DNA of 64,000 nucleotides from Brachynemurus nebulosus (GCA_035578155.1 JAPWDM010000001.1:75086972-75150971); one strand, 5' to 3'; positions 21,894 to 32,639 are shown, counted from the first letter of the stretch. Program-made: numbers and translations. Notes: generated from the letters alone by a model not told the origin.

Positions 21894-21896
<3 letters not shown>

Positions 21897-21990
<94 letters not shown>
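21897..21990. repeat. (TA)n microsatellite
   Basis: About 47 TA units between the right end of the 2.2-kb TIR element and the left end of the MITE at 21991. Confidence 0.99.
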
Positions 21991-21992
<2 letters not shown>

Positions 21993-22189
21993 TGGACTTT
22001 CGGAGATTGTCCAATCAAAAATTGTCAATATTGCAGTGATAGGGATTTAAACATCGCACGTTTACGTCACACGAATACTGCAAACACACAATTTTTGTGA
22101 ATACAATGTTCGTGTGACGTAAACATACGATGTTTAAATCCCTAACACTGAAATATGGACAATTTCCGATTGGACAATCTCCGAAAGTC

Positions 22190-22193
<4 letters not shown>
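21991..22193. mobile_element. Palindromic MITE inserted in (TA)n
   Basis: About 203 bp. The left arm GTGGACTTTCGGAGATTGTC and onward (21991-22075) is mirrored to 22193, with a loop near 22080-22105. Both ends sit directly in (TA)n, consistent with TA-target insertion (Tc1/mariner type). The inner part of the arm, ATCGCACGTTTACGTCACAC, is nearly perfectly palindromic with its partner. Confidence 0.85.

Positions 22194-22284
<91 letters not shown>
22194..22284. repeat. (TA)n microsatellite
   Basis: About 45 TA units on the right side of the MITE; probably the other half of one interrupted tract. Confidence 0.99.
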
Positions 22285-22286
<2 letters not shown>

Positions 22287-22852
22287 TAATCACCTTATAT
22301 TCACATCACTCACCTTTACGTAGAAAAATATGCTAGAGCCTTTTTGTTCATCAAAAATGAAAGTGAATTGAAAAGCATCTCTATAGAGTATCTCTTTACT
22401 AGTCTTTACAAATTTCCTTTACTTTACTAGTCTTTACAGATTCCAGTTCTTATAGTAAATATATTTTTGTCGTGGTAGTTCATAGGATCCAACTTGTATA
22501 GAAGGTGTTAATAAGAATCAAAAATCTAGCACATTACAAGTTCAGCTAATTTTGTTCAACTAGAACCGATTGCTTTAGAAAAAGGTATACTTTTTTAATT
22601 ACATATTACACACATTACATATTATTGTCCACTGGTATCCTATTTCGTGTAATCCATGGTAACAGAGACGTCCTTTTTATAATTAAAACACAAACTAAAT
22701 CAAGATGCAATTATATTAATAACATTATAGCTAAAACAATAATGTTAAAAATAAAGAGTAGTAGTAATTAACATTTTGTAGTTCTCTTATTTTTACAATG
22801 AAATCATAATTTTTTTTTAACAAGAATATAGGGAGTATAAAAGTGTATCATA
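22285..22852. other. AT-rich spacer, nothing recognised
   Basis: Contains a small direct repeat (TTTACTAGTCTTTACA, twice near 22396-22440) and, at its end, a repeated GGGAGTAT motif beside the next palindrome. No gene. Confidence 0.5.
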
Positions 22853-23235
22853 GGGAGTATTCGAAACGCACCTAGCCAAAGTGTCTTCATCTTACTTTTA
22901 AGAACATTACACTTGTTTTGAAGTGCTTTTGTCTTACTTTTGAGATATTTGTATATTCCTGTCTCACTTTCCATGTTCTTGAAAGAAGGGTGAAGGTATG
23001 TATACGATGTGATAGGATGTATACCGAACGCTATTACTTGATTAGATATAAACTATGTATGCTAGAATCATCGTATCACATCGTATACATACCTTCACCC
23101 TTCTCTCAAGAACATGGAAAGTGAGACAGGAATATACAAATATCTCCAAAGTAAGACAGAAACACTTCAAAACAAGTGTAATGTTCTTAAAAATAAGATC
23201 AAGACACTTTGGCTAGGTGCGTTTCGAATGCTCCC
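22853..23235. mobile_element. Palindromic MITE, ~150-bp arms
   Basis: The left arm starts GGGAGTATTCGAAACGCACC and runs to about 23000. The right arm (about 23075-23235) is its reverse complement with scattered mismatches; the loop is near 23010-23070. Landmarks AGACACTTTGGCTAGG and GGTGAAGGTATGTATACGAT occur in both arms. ORFs reading through it are spurious. Confidence 0.85.
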
Positions 23236-23906
23236 ATATTCTTTACTATATTTGCTGCAAATTGAGTTTAGCGTGGTTTCCAACCACGGAGGAGTAGTCT
23301 GTTTCACTATTCAACGAGGGCGCGCACTAAAATCTCCACGGCTGTCAGATTCTTATAGCTTAAATGATGTATTCAGTATACGCAGTGGAATCTAGTAGCT
23401 GCTATGTTTACCGAGACGAAATGAGATGGTAGCTCTAATTTACCGATAAATCGGGAAGGATCTACAGTAAACAAATTACTAAATGTATTGCAGATGAAAT
23501 ACTTATATTCGATAAAATTTTGTTATGTATGCCTTCTCTCTCTCTCTACCTGAAAGAAGTATGTGTAAATGGGGATGTGAAAAGTAAAAATTCAAGTTTT
23601 CAATTTAACACGTATATTTACAATAATTAGGTAAGTTGTAAATTCAATTTTACATATTGGATCAACAAAGATCTAACTTCTATCATTCAAAAAAAATAAT
23701 ATAAAATTGAAAAACTTAACACAAAATATAAATACAAAATCATACAAAAATGGTAGTCAAACGTTCACAAATAATTTGGTGAATGTTTGAATTAGCGAAC
23801 CATTATGATATTAGTTCGATTTCACGCTTATAGGGAGATCATGTCTTGATCCAAGCCTTTAAGCATGAAATCGCCATTTAACTATGAAAATAAAATATTA
23901 GTAAAT
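23236..23906. other. Spacer, nothing recognised
   Basis: A CT-rich tract near 23530 is the only visible feature; no gene or bounded repeat. Confidence 0.45.
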
Positions 23907-24416
23907 AGGGTCTAGCAAGTTAAGATAGGGTTTGTGCCCCAGAAAGGCCTATGAAAAATAAGTTATGCTGCGATATCGGTGAGTAATAAATATACCAATG
24001 GCATCTATTTTAGCATCTGCGTTCTTGAGATAATTGACCATATATATGGGAGAGCGGGTATTTTTGGAAATTTTTTTAATCCGAAACTATTACATCCAGA
24101 CTGATAAAACCAAGACTGTTTATTAGGTAGTACGTTGTGCTATATTCTGTATTTTTTACAGAATTTTCTAACAATTTCTGCCACCTAAAAAAATTAAAAA
24201 TAAAAAATTCTTATTTTTTTTCCATAGTTCTCGGAGAAAAAATTTCCAAAAATACCTGCTCTCCCATATATATGGTCAATTATCTCAAGAACGCAGAGAG
24301 ATCAGAGGCTAAAATAGGTGCCAATGGTATATTTATTACTCACCGATATCGCAACATAACTTATTTTTAATAAGCCTCTCTGGGGCCACAAACCCTATCT
24401 TAACCTGCTAGACCCT
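23907..24416. mobile_element. Palindromic MITE, ~170-bp arms
   Basis: The left arm begins AGGGTCTAGCAAGTTAAGAT and contains CGATATCGGTGAGTAATAAA and ATATATGGGAGAGCGGGTAT. The right arm (about 24230-24416) is the reverse complement. An unrelated AT-rich loop of about 150 bp separates them. No coding capacity. Confidence 0.85.
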
Positions 24417-25046
24417 TTGTTGAATATGTAAATTTTTTTAGAAAAAAATAAGTTCTTAGGTGTCAATTTTAACTTATTTTCTCTATAGCGCTTTAATCAT
24501 ATATTTATTCTGTCTAATATTAGTTTTAGGTCGATGTTATCTAACGATGTGAGTAAAGTACGTATTTAAAAAATCAAATATCGATTTAGTTTCAATCAGG
24601 TTGACCTAATTTCAATATATTTATTCTTCTTTTTTCAGATCTCAGTGATTGTTAATGAGGAAAGATTAAAAATAAACCGCCCATTTAGTGGATATGAGTG
24701 TGTAATTCAATTATGTGAGTATATGTTAATATGTCAATGTTTATGTATAACCTCAGAACAATGTTTTTTTTTATATTTTTTTTTTCTTTTTTTTTTTATC
24801 AACTTGCTGATGTGAAAATCTCCACATTTACAGATTTTCAACGGTTTAAAACTAATGATGTGGATGATGTAAGTGTCGATTTTCACACATGATAAAAAAA
24901 TCGATAATGACTATTGATATAATAATAAGGAACAAAAGTTCAAAAAATGACGACAAAGCCCGCAAATACACAAGTGATAAAAATCACCAATAAAAAATTC
25001 AAAATAAAATTAGAAATAAAAATTAAAAAATCAATAAGAGTCACGT
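24417..25046. other. AT-rich spacer, nothing recognised
   Basis: Low-complexity T- and A-rich DNA without gene or clear repeat ends, leading into the 3' region of the Penelope copy on the minus strand. Confidence 0.4.
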
Positions 25047-25587
25047 TTGACTAGTTTCGACCATAATAACAGTCATTTTCAAAAACAAGCAGACCCAAAA
25101 TCGTAGTCAGAAAAGTGACATTTAAGAAAACGTTTAAAAATTGTCAAAGGTACAAAATTTAATCTTTATATAGGGTGTGAAAACATAATCAGAATACATC
25201 CACATAGTTACGAAAATTCTGTGGTTAATTAAACTTACATTGAATTACTACACTTTAAATTTTTAGGGAACACAAAAAAAATTCAAAAAACGACACCCAA
25301 ACATCAGACAAAGAAAATTATCGCAAGAAACGTAAAATTGGTAAATTTATAGAATACATTTTAAATAAAATGCGAGAAAACGTTGAATAAAACAAGAAAA
25401 GTTAAAATTTAGAAGAAATTACTGACAAAATCACAGTTTGAAAATCAAATATCACAAAGTAACACAAAACTTGTAGTAGAAATCAACATTATGGCAATTG
25501 TAAACAACGGATGAAATTACACAAAAATGATCAGTGAGCAAATCACCACCATTGAATATATAATTAGAGTGAAACTTGTGATGAAAC

Positions 25588-26149
25588 TCAAACACGATCG
25601 CGCATGAGTTGAACAATACGCAGTGACGTATTGAAATCATAAAGTTGAGTTGTATCGTTAAGAATAGGGTTGTCCAGAATGACATCTTGTGCTATTCTAA
25701 GAACCTCCGAATGACTCATAAGGTTTCCTTTTGTACAGATATGTAAAGTTTCGAAGTTAGATTCTATATTGAAATCGTGATCGGTACTTATAATGTGTTG
25801 AGCTATGGCCGAATGATTCCTGGTGTTAGATGATTTTATGGCTGATAAATGTTCATTGAACCTGGTTATAAATTTTGTACCAGTTTGCCCCTTGTAGGAT
25901 CTTCCACAAACGCAAACAAATTTGTAAATGCCGGATCGAGTCCTTAGATTTCACCAACAGGGATGACAAAGTGTTGAATGAAGAAAAACTTAATTTCACG
26001 TTGTGATCACGGAAGATTTTATTAAACAAACTAGCCTGTTCATTGATGAAAGGTATTGACGCGTAATGGTTTGAGCTTATAAGGTTATTGGAAGAGAGGT
26101 TAGAGAAAATAATTGACTCAAGTTTACGATTCAAAAATTTCATATACAC
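25588..26149 (-). pseudogene. Penelope linker and GIY-YIG endonuclease domain
   Basis: This region nicks target DNA for element insertion. The linker reads HYASIPFINEQASLFNKIF and HNVKLSFSSFNTLSSLLVKS. The GIY-YIG domain follows after a one-base frameshift near 25925: SGIYKFVCVCGRSYKGQTG (YKG in place of YIG), then KFITRFNEHLSAIKS and HSAIAQHIISTDHDF. The catalytic-type Arg (TRFNEH) and His residues are present. It ends LRIVQLMRDRV with a TGA at 25588-25590. The frameshift makes it non-functional. Confidence 0.8.
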
Positions 26150-26639
26150 CAGACCTTCTTAAAGTGTGACATAGTCCGGACACACACATAAAAGTCACAC
26201 CTATCGAGACACACATTGGCGGCTCGCAAAAATCTATATTATAAAAATTTCATTTAATTAGAATCTGTGTTTGCATTACTTTAGTTTACTATTAGTTAAC
26301 TTTGTAGTCGATTGATTTACTCGCTATTGAAACGAATATGTTGTAGAATAGTAAGAAATAAGCGACACGTATTTTTTATACCTGCAGAAAAACGGTTGGA
26401 AAGAGTGAAATCGCTTTTTAAAAATTAGGGTAAAAATTGAATTTTTCAAATATGTATCTCAAAAAGGGTGAGAGACAGATAAAATAAAGCATAAGTATGC
26501 TATGTTGCTTTTTAAAAAAGCTATCTGCTAATATGTCAATATGTGAATATTACCACAATAAAAGTACTTCCGAATTTGGATTACCTAAATGATTAATGTA
26601 GATGACTTTATTATGTTTGCTTTTAAATGATAAATACTT

Positions 26640-27300
26640 GTCATTATCGAAAACTTTGATCGCAAATATCTCGTAAACGGAGCCTCGTAGTGAAAAAATA
26701 ACGAAATTTTTGAAGCAAGTTGTGGGTATTCCAAACACATTGCGACTGTCAAAGCCTACTTTTCGTTATCGAAAATTATCGATACCGAGTTACGTACCAC
26801 AAATTAATTATAATTGGTTACTTTAGGCTGTATTAGTGTGATTAAGTTAGTCAGCAATAGAAAATTTTTCAAAAAATTAGTTTTCGCTACTTTTCGTAAC
26901 TGCAAACTTTCAATCGCAAATATCTCGTAAAAGTTGTGGGTATTCCGAACATATTACGACTGTCAAAACTTACTTTTCGTTATCGAAAATTATCGATACC
27001 AAGTTACGTACCATATATTGGTTATAATTGATGACTTTAGGCTCCATTAGTGTCGTTGAGTTAGTCTGTAATAGAAAATTTTTCAAAAATTGTATTTCGT
27101 TACTTTTCGTAATTGTAAACTTTCAGGCGTAAATATCTCGTAAACGGTGCGTCATAGCCAAAAAATAACGAAATTTTTGAAGGCTTAAGCGAAGCAAGTT
27201 GTGGGTATTCCGAGCATGTTGCGACTATTAAAACATGGTTTTCATTATCGAAAATTATCGATATCGAAAATAACGATATTTCACTTAGTAAAAATAAACG
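26640..27300 (-). repeat. 265-bp tandem repeat, three units (reverse)
   Basis: Units share TCGCAAATATCTCGTAAACG, GAAGCAAGTTGTGGGTATTC, ACTTTTCGTTATCGAAAATT and TATCGATA (at 26777, 26991 and 27257). Spacing is about 214 and 266 bp because the middle unit is shortened. The same repeat occurs in forward orientation at 45918-46700. Confidence 0.85.
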
Positions 27301-27329
27301 AAATTGAATGTTATATTAATGAATATAAG

Positions 27330-28110
27330 TGACGACTTTTAGAAAACTAGCAAAGATGTCGAAAAACCAACTTCATCATCGAATTCGTCAACGTAGGAGA
27401 CGCCAAATGGTGAAAGCTGGCAAAAATTCTAGAATATTTTACTCGTCAACTAGCAGAGATATCAAATGATAGACTTCACTATTGAACTAGTTACTAAAAA
27501 TTAGATTAAGCAGCGCAATTTGACAAAAATTCTAGAATGTTCTATTCGTCAACTAACAAAGATATCGAAAAACCGGTTGTACCATTTAATTGGTCATCGG
27601 AAAAAAGACGAAATATCACATTTTGATAAATGTTTTAGAATATTCTATTCTGGCTAAACAGATCATTCTAGAATGTTTGCCAAAATGGGACACTTAGTTT
27701 ATATTAGTTTAATTTTGGTTAGACAATTAAATGGTGCAATAGATTTTTCAATATGTGTGTTAGTTAACAAATAGAATATTCTAGAACATTTCCCAATAAG
27801 CTATTTGGTCTCTTTTTAGGTAACTAATTCAATGGCGACGACTGTTTTGGATATCTTTGCTAGCTGACCAATAGAATATTCCAGAACATTTGTCAAGTTA
27901 TGCTATTTGGCGTCTTTTTCAATGACCAATTAAATGCTGTAATTGATTTTTCGATAGCTTTGCTAGTTGACAAATAGAACATTCTAGAATTTTTGTCAAA
28001 CTGTGCTGCTTAATCGAATTTTTAGTGATTAATTCAATAGTGAAGTCTCTCTTTTGATATTTCTGCTAGTTGACGATTAGAATATTCTAGAATTTTACGT
28101 TACTCATTTT
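27330..28110. repeat. Head-to-head 103-bp arrays, HSE-bearing
   Basis: Forward units have landmarks at 27427, 27530 and 27633 (103-bp steps). Reverse units have GAAnATTC landmarks at 27774, 27874, 27977 and 28080 (steps 100, 103, 103). Five units have a perfect three-box HSE (27530, 27774, 27874, 27977, 28080). The switch point is around 27660. Same family as 20150-20620. Confidence 0.85.
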
Positions 28111-28507
28111 GCATTTGCATTTTGCATCTTACGTATGCAGAATATGTGCATATATGTATGCAATAAAATTTTAAAATTTTGTGGCAATAGTACCTATGGC
28201 CCTGACTGGCTTGGTACATAAATTTTCACCAACACAGATAAACGATAACATATGTGTGAGAGGAGTCGCTGACTCACTACTAAGTCGGAGTACGTACCAT
28301 TGCATGTCCACTGTAAATAAAGTTTGAAAAAATTTTATTTTATTTTAAAATATTTTTAATTTAATTATTAAAGCCGCCACTGTTTTTTATTGTTTACATC
28401 AAACTTACATACACATATGCAAATAACTACGTATTGTACTTGTTATCTCGTGAGTATCTATGTATGTGTGAAGTCACTCTGGGAAGTTCACACTCTCAGA
28501 AGTTCTG

Positions 28508-29180
28508 CTGTAGATGTTATATAGGAATTCTAAAGAATAGCCGTTACGACAGCCAATAAGAGTTATGATGGAAAGTTCTCTACAGAAATTGGATTTGTTC
28601 AGGGGATAAGCAAACAGACTGTGAAACGCATGATTGAAAAAAGCCATTTTGTGCTGTTGCGGATGAGAGGAAGTTATATGAATACAATGATCGGTGTGAG
28701 TCGGCTTCCTATAGACAGAACACTGCAAAAACTTCGAATAGGAATTTTTACTTATGGTAAGATCAAGAAACTTTATTTTCAGATTCAAATTCTATCGTGA
28801 AATTTATTCTAGGATGGAGGGTATTAATGAATTCAAGGAGTTCGAGAGCCTCCTGGTGGGAACCAGACCAAACTACAAAGATGTCGTCGACGTAACGTTT
28901 CCAACATACAATTTTATGGAGGAATTTAAAAATCGAATTGAAAAAGATATGCTCCAGATAATCCATGAAAAAATTAGCCATGAACGGCGCAATAGCTAAG
29001 CCCATCGATAATCCATTCAATTGTGTATAGATGTTGTCGTTAAGACTAAAATAATTGTGGTCCCAAAGGAGACTCAAACAACTGAAAAGTGACTCAATAT
29101 TAACAGATTCCGGGAAACAATGTGAGTTGAGCATGATAAAATTCTGGAAAAGTATTTTAAGTTCATCGAGTTCTTCTTAA
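28508..29180 (-). pseudogene. Penelope RT, C-terminal half (inverted copy)
   Basis: Contains LNGLSMGLAIAPFMANFFMD, the catalytic WKRYVDDIFVVW, the thumb motifs LDLTIS and VYRKPTHTDHCIHITSSHPQ, then GCRNGYSLEFLYNIY before the nested element. It is a near-identical reverse copy of 29776-30412, differing at only a few residues. It lacks the N-terminal RT motifs, so this copy is 5'-truncated at 29180. Confidence 0.85.
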
Positions 29181-30413
29181 ACAATTTAAGAAGTTTAATA
29201 TCGATACGTCCTTTATATTTAAATTCATCGAAAATTTCGATGACTTACAGTGTGACAGTGAATCTCTGCATAACCTAAAAATTATTAAAAATTTTATCAA
29301 AAGCTCAAACATGATAATGTAGTTCTCTCGAAAGCCGATAAAGGCAACGCTGTGGTTTTGTTTGATAGGGGCTTATATGAAAGTAAACTCTACGATTTTT
29401 TAAACACTGATAACTTTATTAAATTAAAATCGAATCCTACAGAACGCCTTAAAACTAAAATCAAAAATTTCATTCGTACATATGACCTCCAAAATGATAT
29501 AAAGTTGCCGATGAATCCACAAAGACCTCGGTGTTTGCCTAAGATCCATAAACCAGGCAATAAATTTAGACCTGTCGTTTACCACATCAATTCATTATTT
29601 AATAGTCCTAGTGGATGGTTCCTGAAAATGATTCGATTTACGGATGTGAAATTTGAATTTACTTTAAATAACTCAGTTGAACTTACATCTTTTCTAACTC
29701 AACTTAAAACTCCAGATAATTGCATTTTACTATCCCTAGATGTCCCTGATTTGTATCCTTCCGTCCCCTTCGATGAACTTAAAATACTTTTCCAGAATTT
29801 TATCATGCTCAACTCACATTGTTTCCCGGAATCTGTTAATATTGAGTCACTTTCCAGTTGTTTGAGTCTCCTTTGGGACCACAATTATTTTAGTCTTAAC
29901 GACAACATCTATACACAATTGAATGGATTATCGATGGGCTTAGCTATTGCGCCGTTCATGACTAATTTTTTCATGGATTATCTAGAGCATATCTTTTTCA
30001 ATTCGAATTTTAAATTCCTCCATAAAATTGTATGTTGGAAACGTTACGTCGACGACATCTTTGTAGTTTGGTCTGGTTCCCACCAGGAGGCTCTCGAACT
30101 CCTTGAATTCATTAATACCCTCCATCCTAGAATAAATTTCACGATAGAATTTGAATCTGAAAATAACTTAAAGTTTCTTGATCTTACCATAAGTAAAGAT
30201 CCCTATTCGAATTTTTTGCAGTGTTCTGTCTATAGGAAACCGACTCACACCGATCATTGTATTCACATAACTTCCTCTCATCCGCAACAGCACAAAATGG
30301 CTTTTTTCAATCATGCGTTTCACAGACTGTTTGCTTATCCCCTCAACAAATCCAATTTCTGTAGAGAACTTTCCATCATAATTCTTATTGGTTGTCGTAA
30401 CGGCTATTCTTTG
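29181..30413 (+). pseudogene. Penelope-like RT, plus-strand copy (truncated both ends)
   Basis: Reverse transcriptase of a Penelope-like element. The frame is open from about 29301 and starts with the Penelope N-terminal motif LSKADKGNAVVLFDRGLYE, ahead of the first ATG at 29352. Then follow CLPKIHKPGNKFRPVV, LLSLDVPDLYPSVP, GLSMGLAIAPFM, catalytic RYVDDIFVVW and YRKPTHTDHC. It ends at GCRNGYSL where element sequence stops abruptly and AAAATAAATCAAT repeats begin (30414 onward). The upstream part (29160-29300) is in a shifted frame (FIFKFIENFDDLQ). The GIY-YIG domain is missing, so the 354-codon ORF is a long but dead fragment. Confidence 0.88.
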
Positions 30414-30926
30414 TAAAATAAATCAATCAAAAAATGTAAAATAAATCAATTTAAATCAAATGTTGCGGTTGATTATTAGTTCCATTTGCCTGTTTTCATA
30501 GACAGCTGGCGTGTAACAACTTACAACGTTACAAAAGCATGTTGAAGCATTGGGTAGAATGCTCTCGCACGAATTCTGTTGTTTTTTTTCTAGTAATTGT
30601 TATCAATATAAAATTGAGAGTTGCCGTGTTTCAGTCCTTAAAAATTTATCCTTTCAAGGTAAGAATTTATTTTCAGAAAACTGGAAAAAAAACTTGGATG
30701 GTTTAATGAATGTGGATAAAATTTCAGATACTTTATGATACTTTTTTTTCAATATCTTGAAAAAAAAATTGTTACATCAAAAAAAAAATTGTCTAATTTT
30801 TCAATATTTTTTTTTTCGTCATCTGGCAATTATGGTACAATTACCCAAATTTCTTTACGTTTTCTACTGTAATTTACGCAATAAATAAGTTTTTCAAAAT
30901 GTTTTTCCAAGTGCGTCATAGTTTAA
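30414..30926. other. Spacer, nothing recognised
   Basis: Starts with two AAAATAAATCAAT units at the Penelope break; otherwise AT-rich with T-runs, no gene. Confidence 0.5.
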
Positions 30927-31386
30927 GGCCCGATTTACATTAACGCTGTACTCTCACTCCGATATCACTACGCTCTCGATTCGATATAATCTTGTTGTGT
31001 TCACATTACAGTGCTGATATCATGCTGGTACCTATTCGTTCTCTATTCACATTATAATGCTGCTCTGGGTGCACTCCCAGTTCGGTCTCAGTTCGATACA
31101 AATATCTTTTCATAACAACTGAATGCAAGCGGAGTGGAGTGAAATCAAAAAAGTGTTTACACTATAGGTACAAGCCATAACAAGTCTGATATCGCTCCGA
31201 TAAAATATTACCTGAGTGGTATTGATATTGGAGTGACATTAGAGCGAGAGCCAACCGTGACTGATATCGGACCGATATCAGAGCGATGATGTGAATACAC
31301 TCATTGTTTATTGTGTAAGAATATTTTATCGAATCTGGAGCGGAGTGATATCGGAGTGAGAGCAGAGCGTTAATGTAAATCGGGCC
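30927..31386. mobile_element. PIF/Harbinger-like MITE
   Basis: 460 bp with TIRs GGCCCGATTTACATTAACGC at both ends and a 3-bp TAA target duplication (30924-30926, 31387-31389). A TWA target with GG(G)CC-type ends is characteristic of PIF/Harbinger. Inside, the motif GATATCGGAGTGAGAG and degenerate copies recur on both strands at least six times. No transposase. Confidence 0.85.
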
Positions 31387-31455
31387 TAAAAAAGAATCAT
31401 AAATATAGGGGTATAAACTATTACTAAAGTTAGTAGTGGTATTTTAGCAGTACTA

Positions 31456-31695
31456 CTACTTTCTGTACACGGAGAAAAAATTCCTATAAAAATTACTGTG
31501 CTCATACTACAATCGACGTGTAACAGGCGAACATATCCAATTTTTGTACGGTAAAATTATAAAAATTACAATAATATAACTATAATTTTTATAATTTTAC
31601 CGTACAAAAATTGGATATGTTCGCCTGTTACACGTCGATTGTAGTATGAGCACAGTAATTTTTATAGGAATTTTCTCTCCGTGTACAGAAAGTAG
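31456..31695. repeat. Near-perfect 240-bp hairpin MITE
   Basis: Two ~113-bp arms, starting CTACTTTCTGTACACGGAGA and mirrored to 31695, differ at only a position or two by eye; the loop is about a dozen bases of AT. The near-perfect match means recent origin or ongoing arm homogenisation. Confidence 0.9.
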
Positions 31696-32639
31696 CGTAT
31701 TTTGAACTTCTCAAGTGACGTAACCGTTATTAATTTAATAAATATTTTCTATTATAAGTATTATTTTTTCACCTATATAATTTCGATAACTGTAATAATC
31801 TTTATTTTTATTTATTGTTACATGGATAAAGAATTGCGAGATTTAAACAGATAAATAAACGAAGATGAATTTATGAATCGTTATCAGTTATCCAAAAATA
31901 GAGTCAATTTTTTTGATAAATTTGCTTGAAGAATTTAAATTGTTGATAATAGAGGTAAATCTGTTAGTTCAGAATAACAAATATGTGTGACATTGACGTT
32001 TTTTGCCAAAGACATCCTAGTGTCGTACTATATGTATAATTATATTATAATAAAAGAAATTTATTTATAAAGTTTTCCGAAGACACCAATACTAAAAAAA
32101 GAGAATTTAATGATTTAGCACGTAGGTATGCCAAATAAAACATATTATAAAAATTAAAAATCCGGGAGATCATTTTCCAGAAACGTTTATTATATAGCTA
32201 ATGTGTTCTTAAATTTTAAAATTTTTGTAAAGAAATAAATACGATTTCTTTTTTATAACTAACAGGTGGTTTCGGATGCTGGAGGGAAAATATTAAATAT
32301 AGTAACGTGCTGAAAAGATAGCACACACGTAGTAATACCTGTTAAAAACAAAATTTGAAATAAATTCTTCACTTACATGTACATTATTTCATTTTTCATC
32401 ATAAATAGAATTTTATTGGGGATAATGGATATCCGTGTAGAGATATAAGACTGCTCATAAGAGAACAACAAATATAATTGAACGAACTTTTGATGTACTA
32501 AAAAAGAAAAAAGAAAGTAGCAAAGAAACTGGCATCTTATACTTGGTTTCTGTGAATATCCCCTGTGTCTATTGTAGTTCTGAAGTAATTAATTTTATAG
32601 TAAACAATTACGAATCATAGGTTGAGGCGGGACTTATTT
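31696..32639. other. AT-rich spacer, nothing recognised
   Basis: No gene, RNA or bounded repeat seen. Confidence 0.5.

Larger units (their letters stand above)
19690..21896. mobile_element. 2.2-kb TIR element carrying opposed 103-bp repeat arrays
   Basis: AGGAACTCCAATATAAC at 19690 is exactly mirrored at 21880-21896, and both ends abut TA-rich DNA that continues into (TA)n tracts. The motif CCAATATAACGTACT occurs twice at the left end and once near the right end. The interior holds two arrays of the 103-bp repeat in opposite orientation (20150-20620, 21290-21690) around an AT-rich core of unknown content. No transposase. The TA target and 'GGAACTCCAATATAAC' style suggest a Tc1/mariner or pogo relative; that is inference. 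Confidence 0.65.
26150..28507. mobile_element. 2.36-kb TIR element nested in the Penelope copy
   Basis: The ends CAGACCTTCTTAAAGTGTGA (26150) and, in reverse complement from 28507, CAGAACTTCTGAGAGTGTGA match at 16 of 20 positions. The Penelope reading frame resumes correctly on the far side. Inside are a copy of the dispersed CGAGATAT repeat (26340-26530, reverse), three 265-bp units (26640-27300) and two opposed 103-bp arrays (27330-28110). No transposase is visible, so the superfamily is unknown. Confidence 0.7.
25047..29180 (-). mobile_element. Penelope-like retroelement (5'-truncated), split by a nested element
   Basis: Read on the minus strand: the second half of a Penelope-type RT (29180-28508), a 2.36-kb unrelated insert (28507-26150), the linker and GIY-YIG endonuclease region (26149-25588), then a 3' region with GAAAATGACTGTTATTATGG leading into TCGAAACTAG. 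The latter resembles the 'GAAAATGAC...GTCGAAAC' sequence of Penelope terminal repeats. RT followed by GIY-YIG in one chain is diagnostic of Penelope-like elements. The coding frame lines up across the insert, which argues that the two parts are one copy. Confidence 0.8.
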
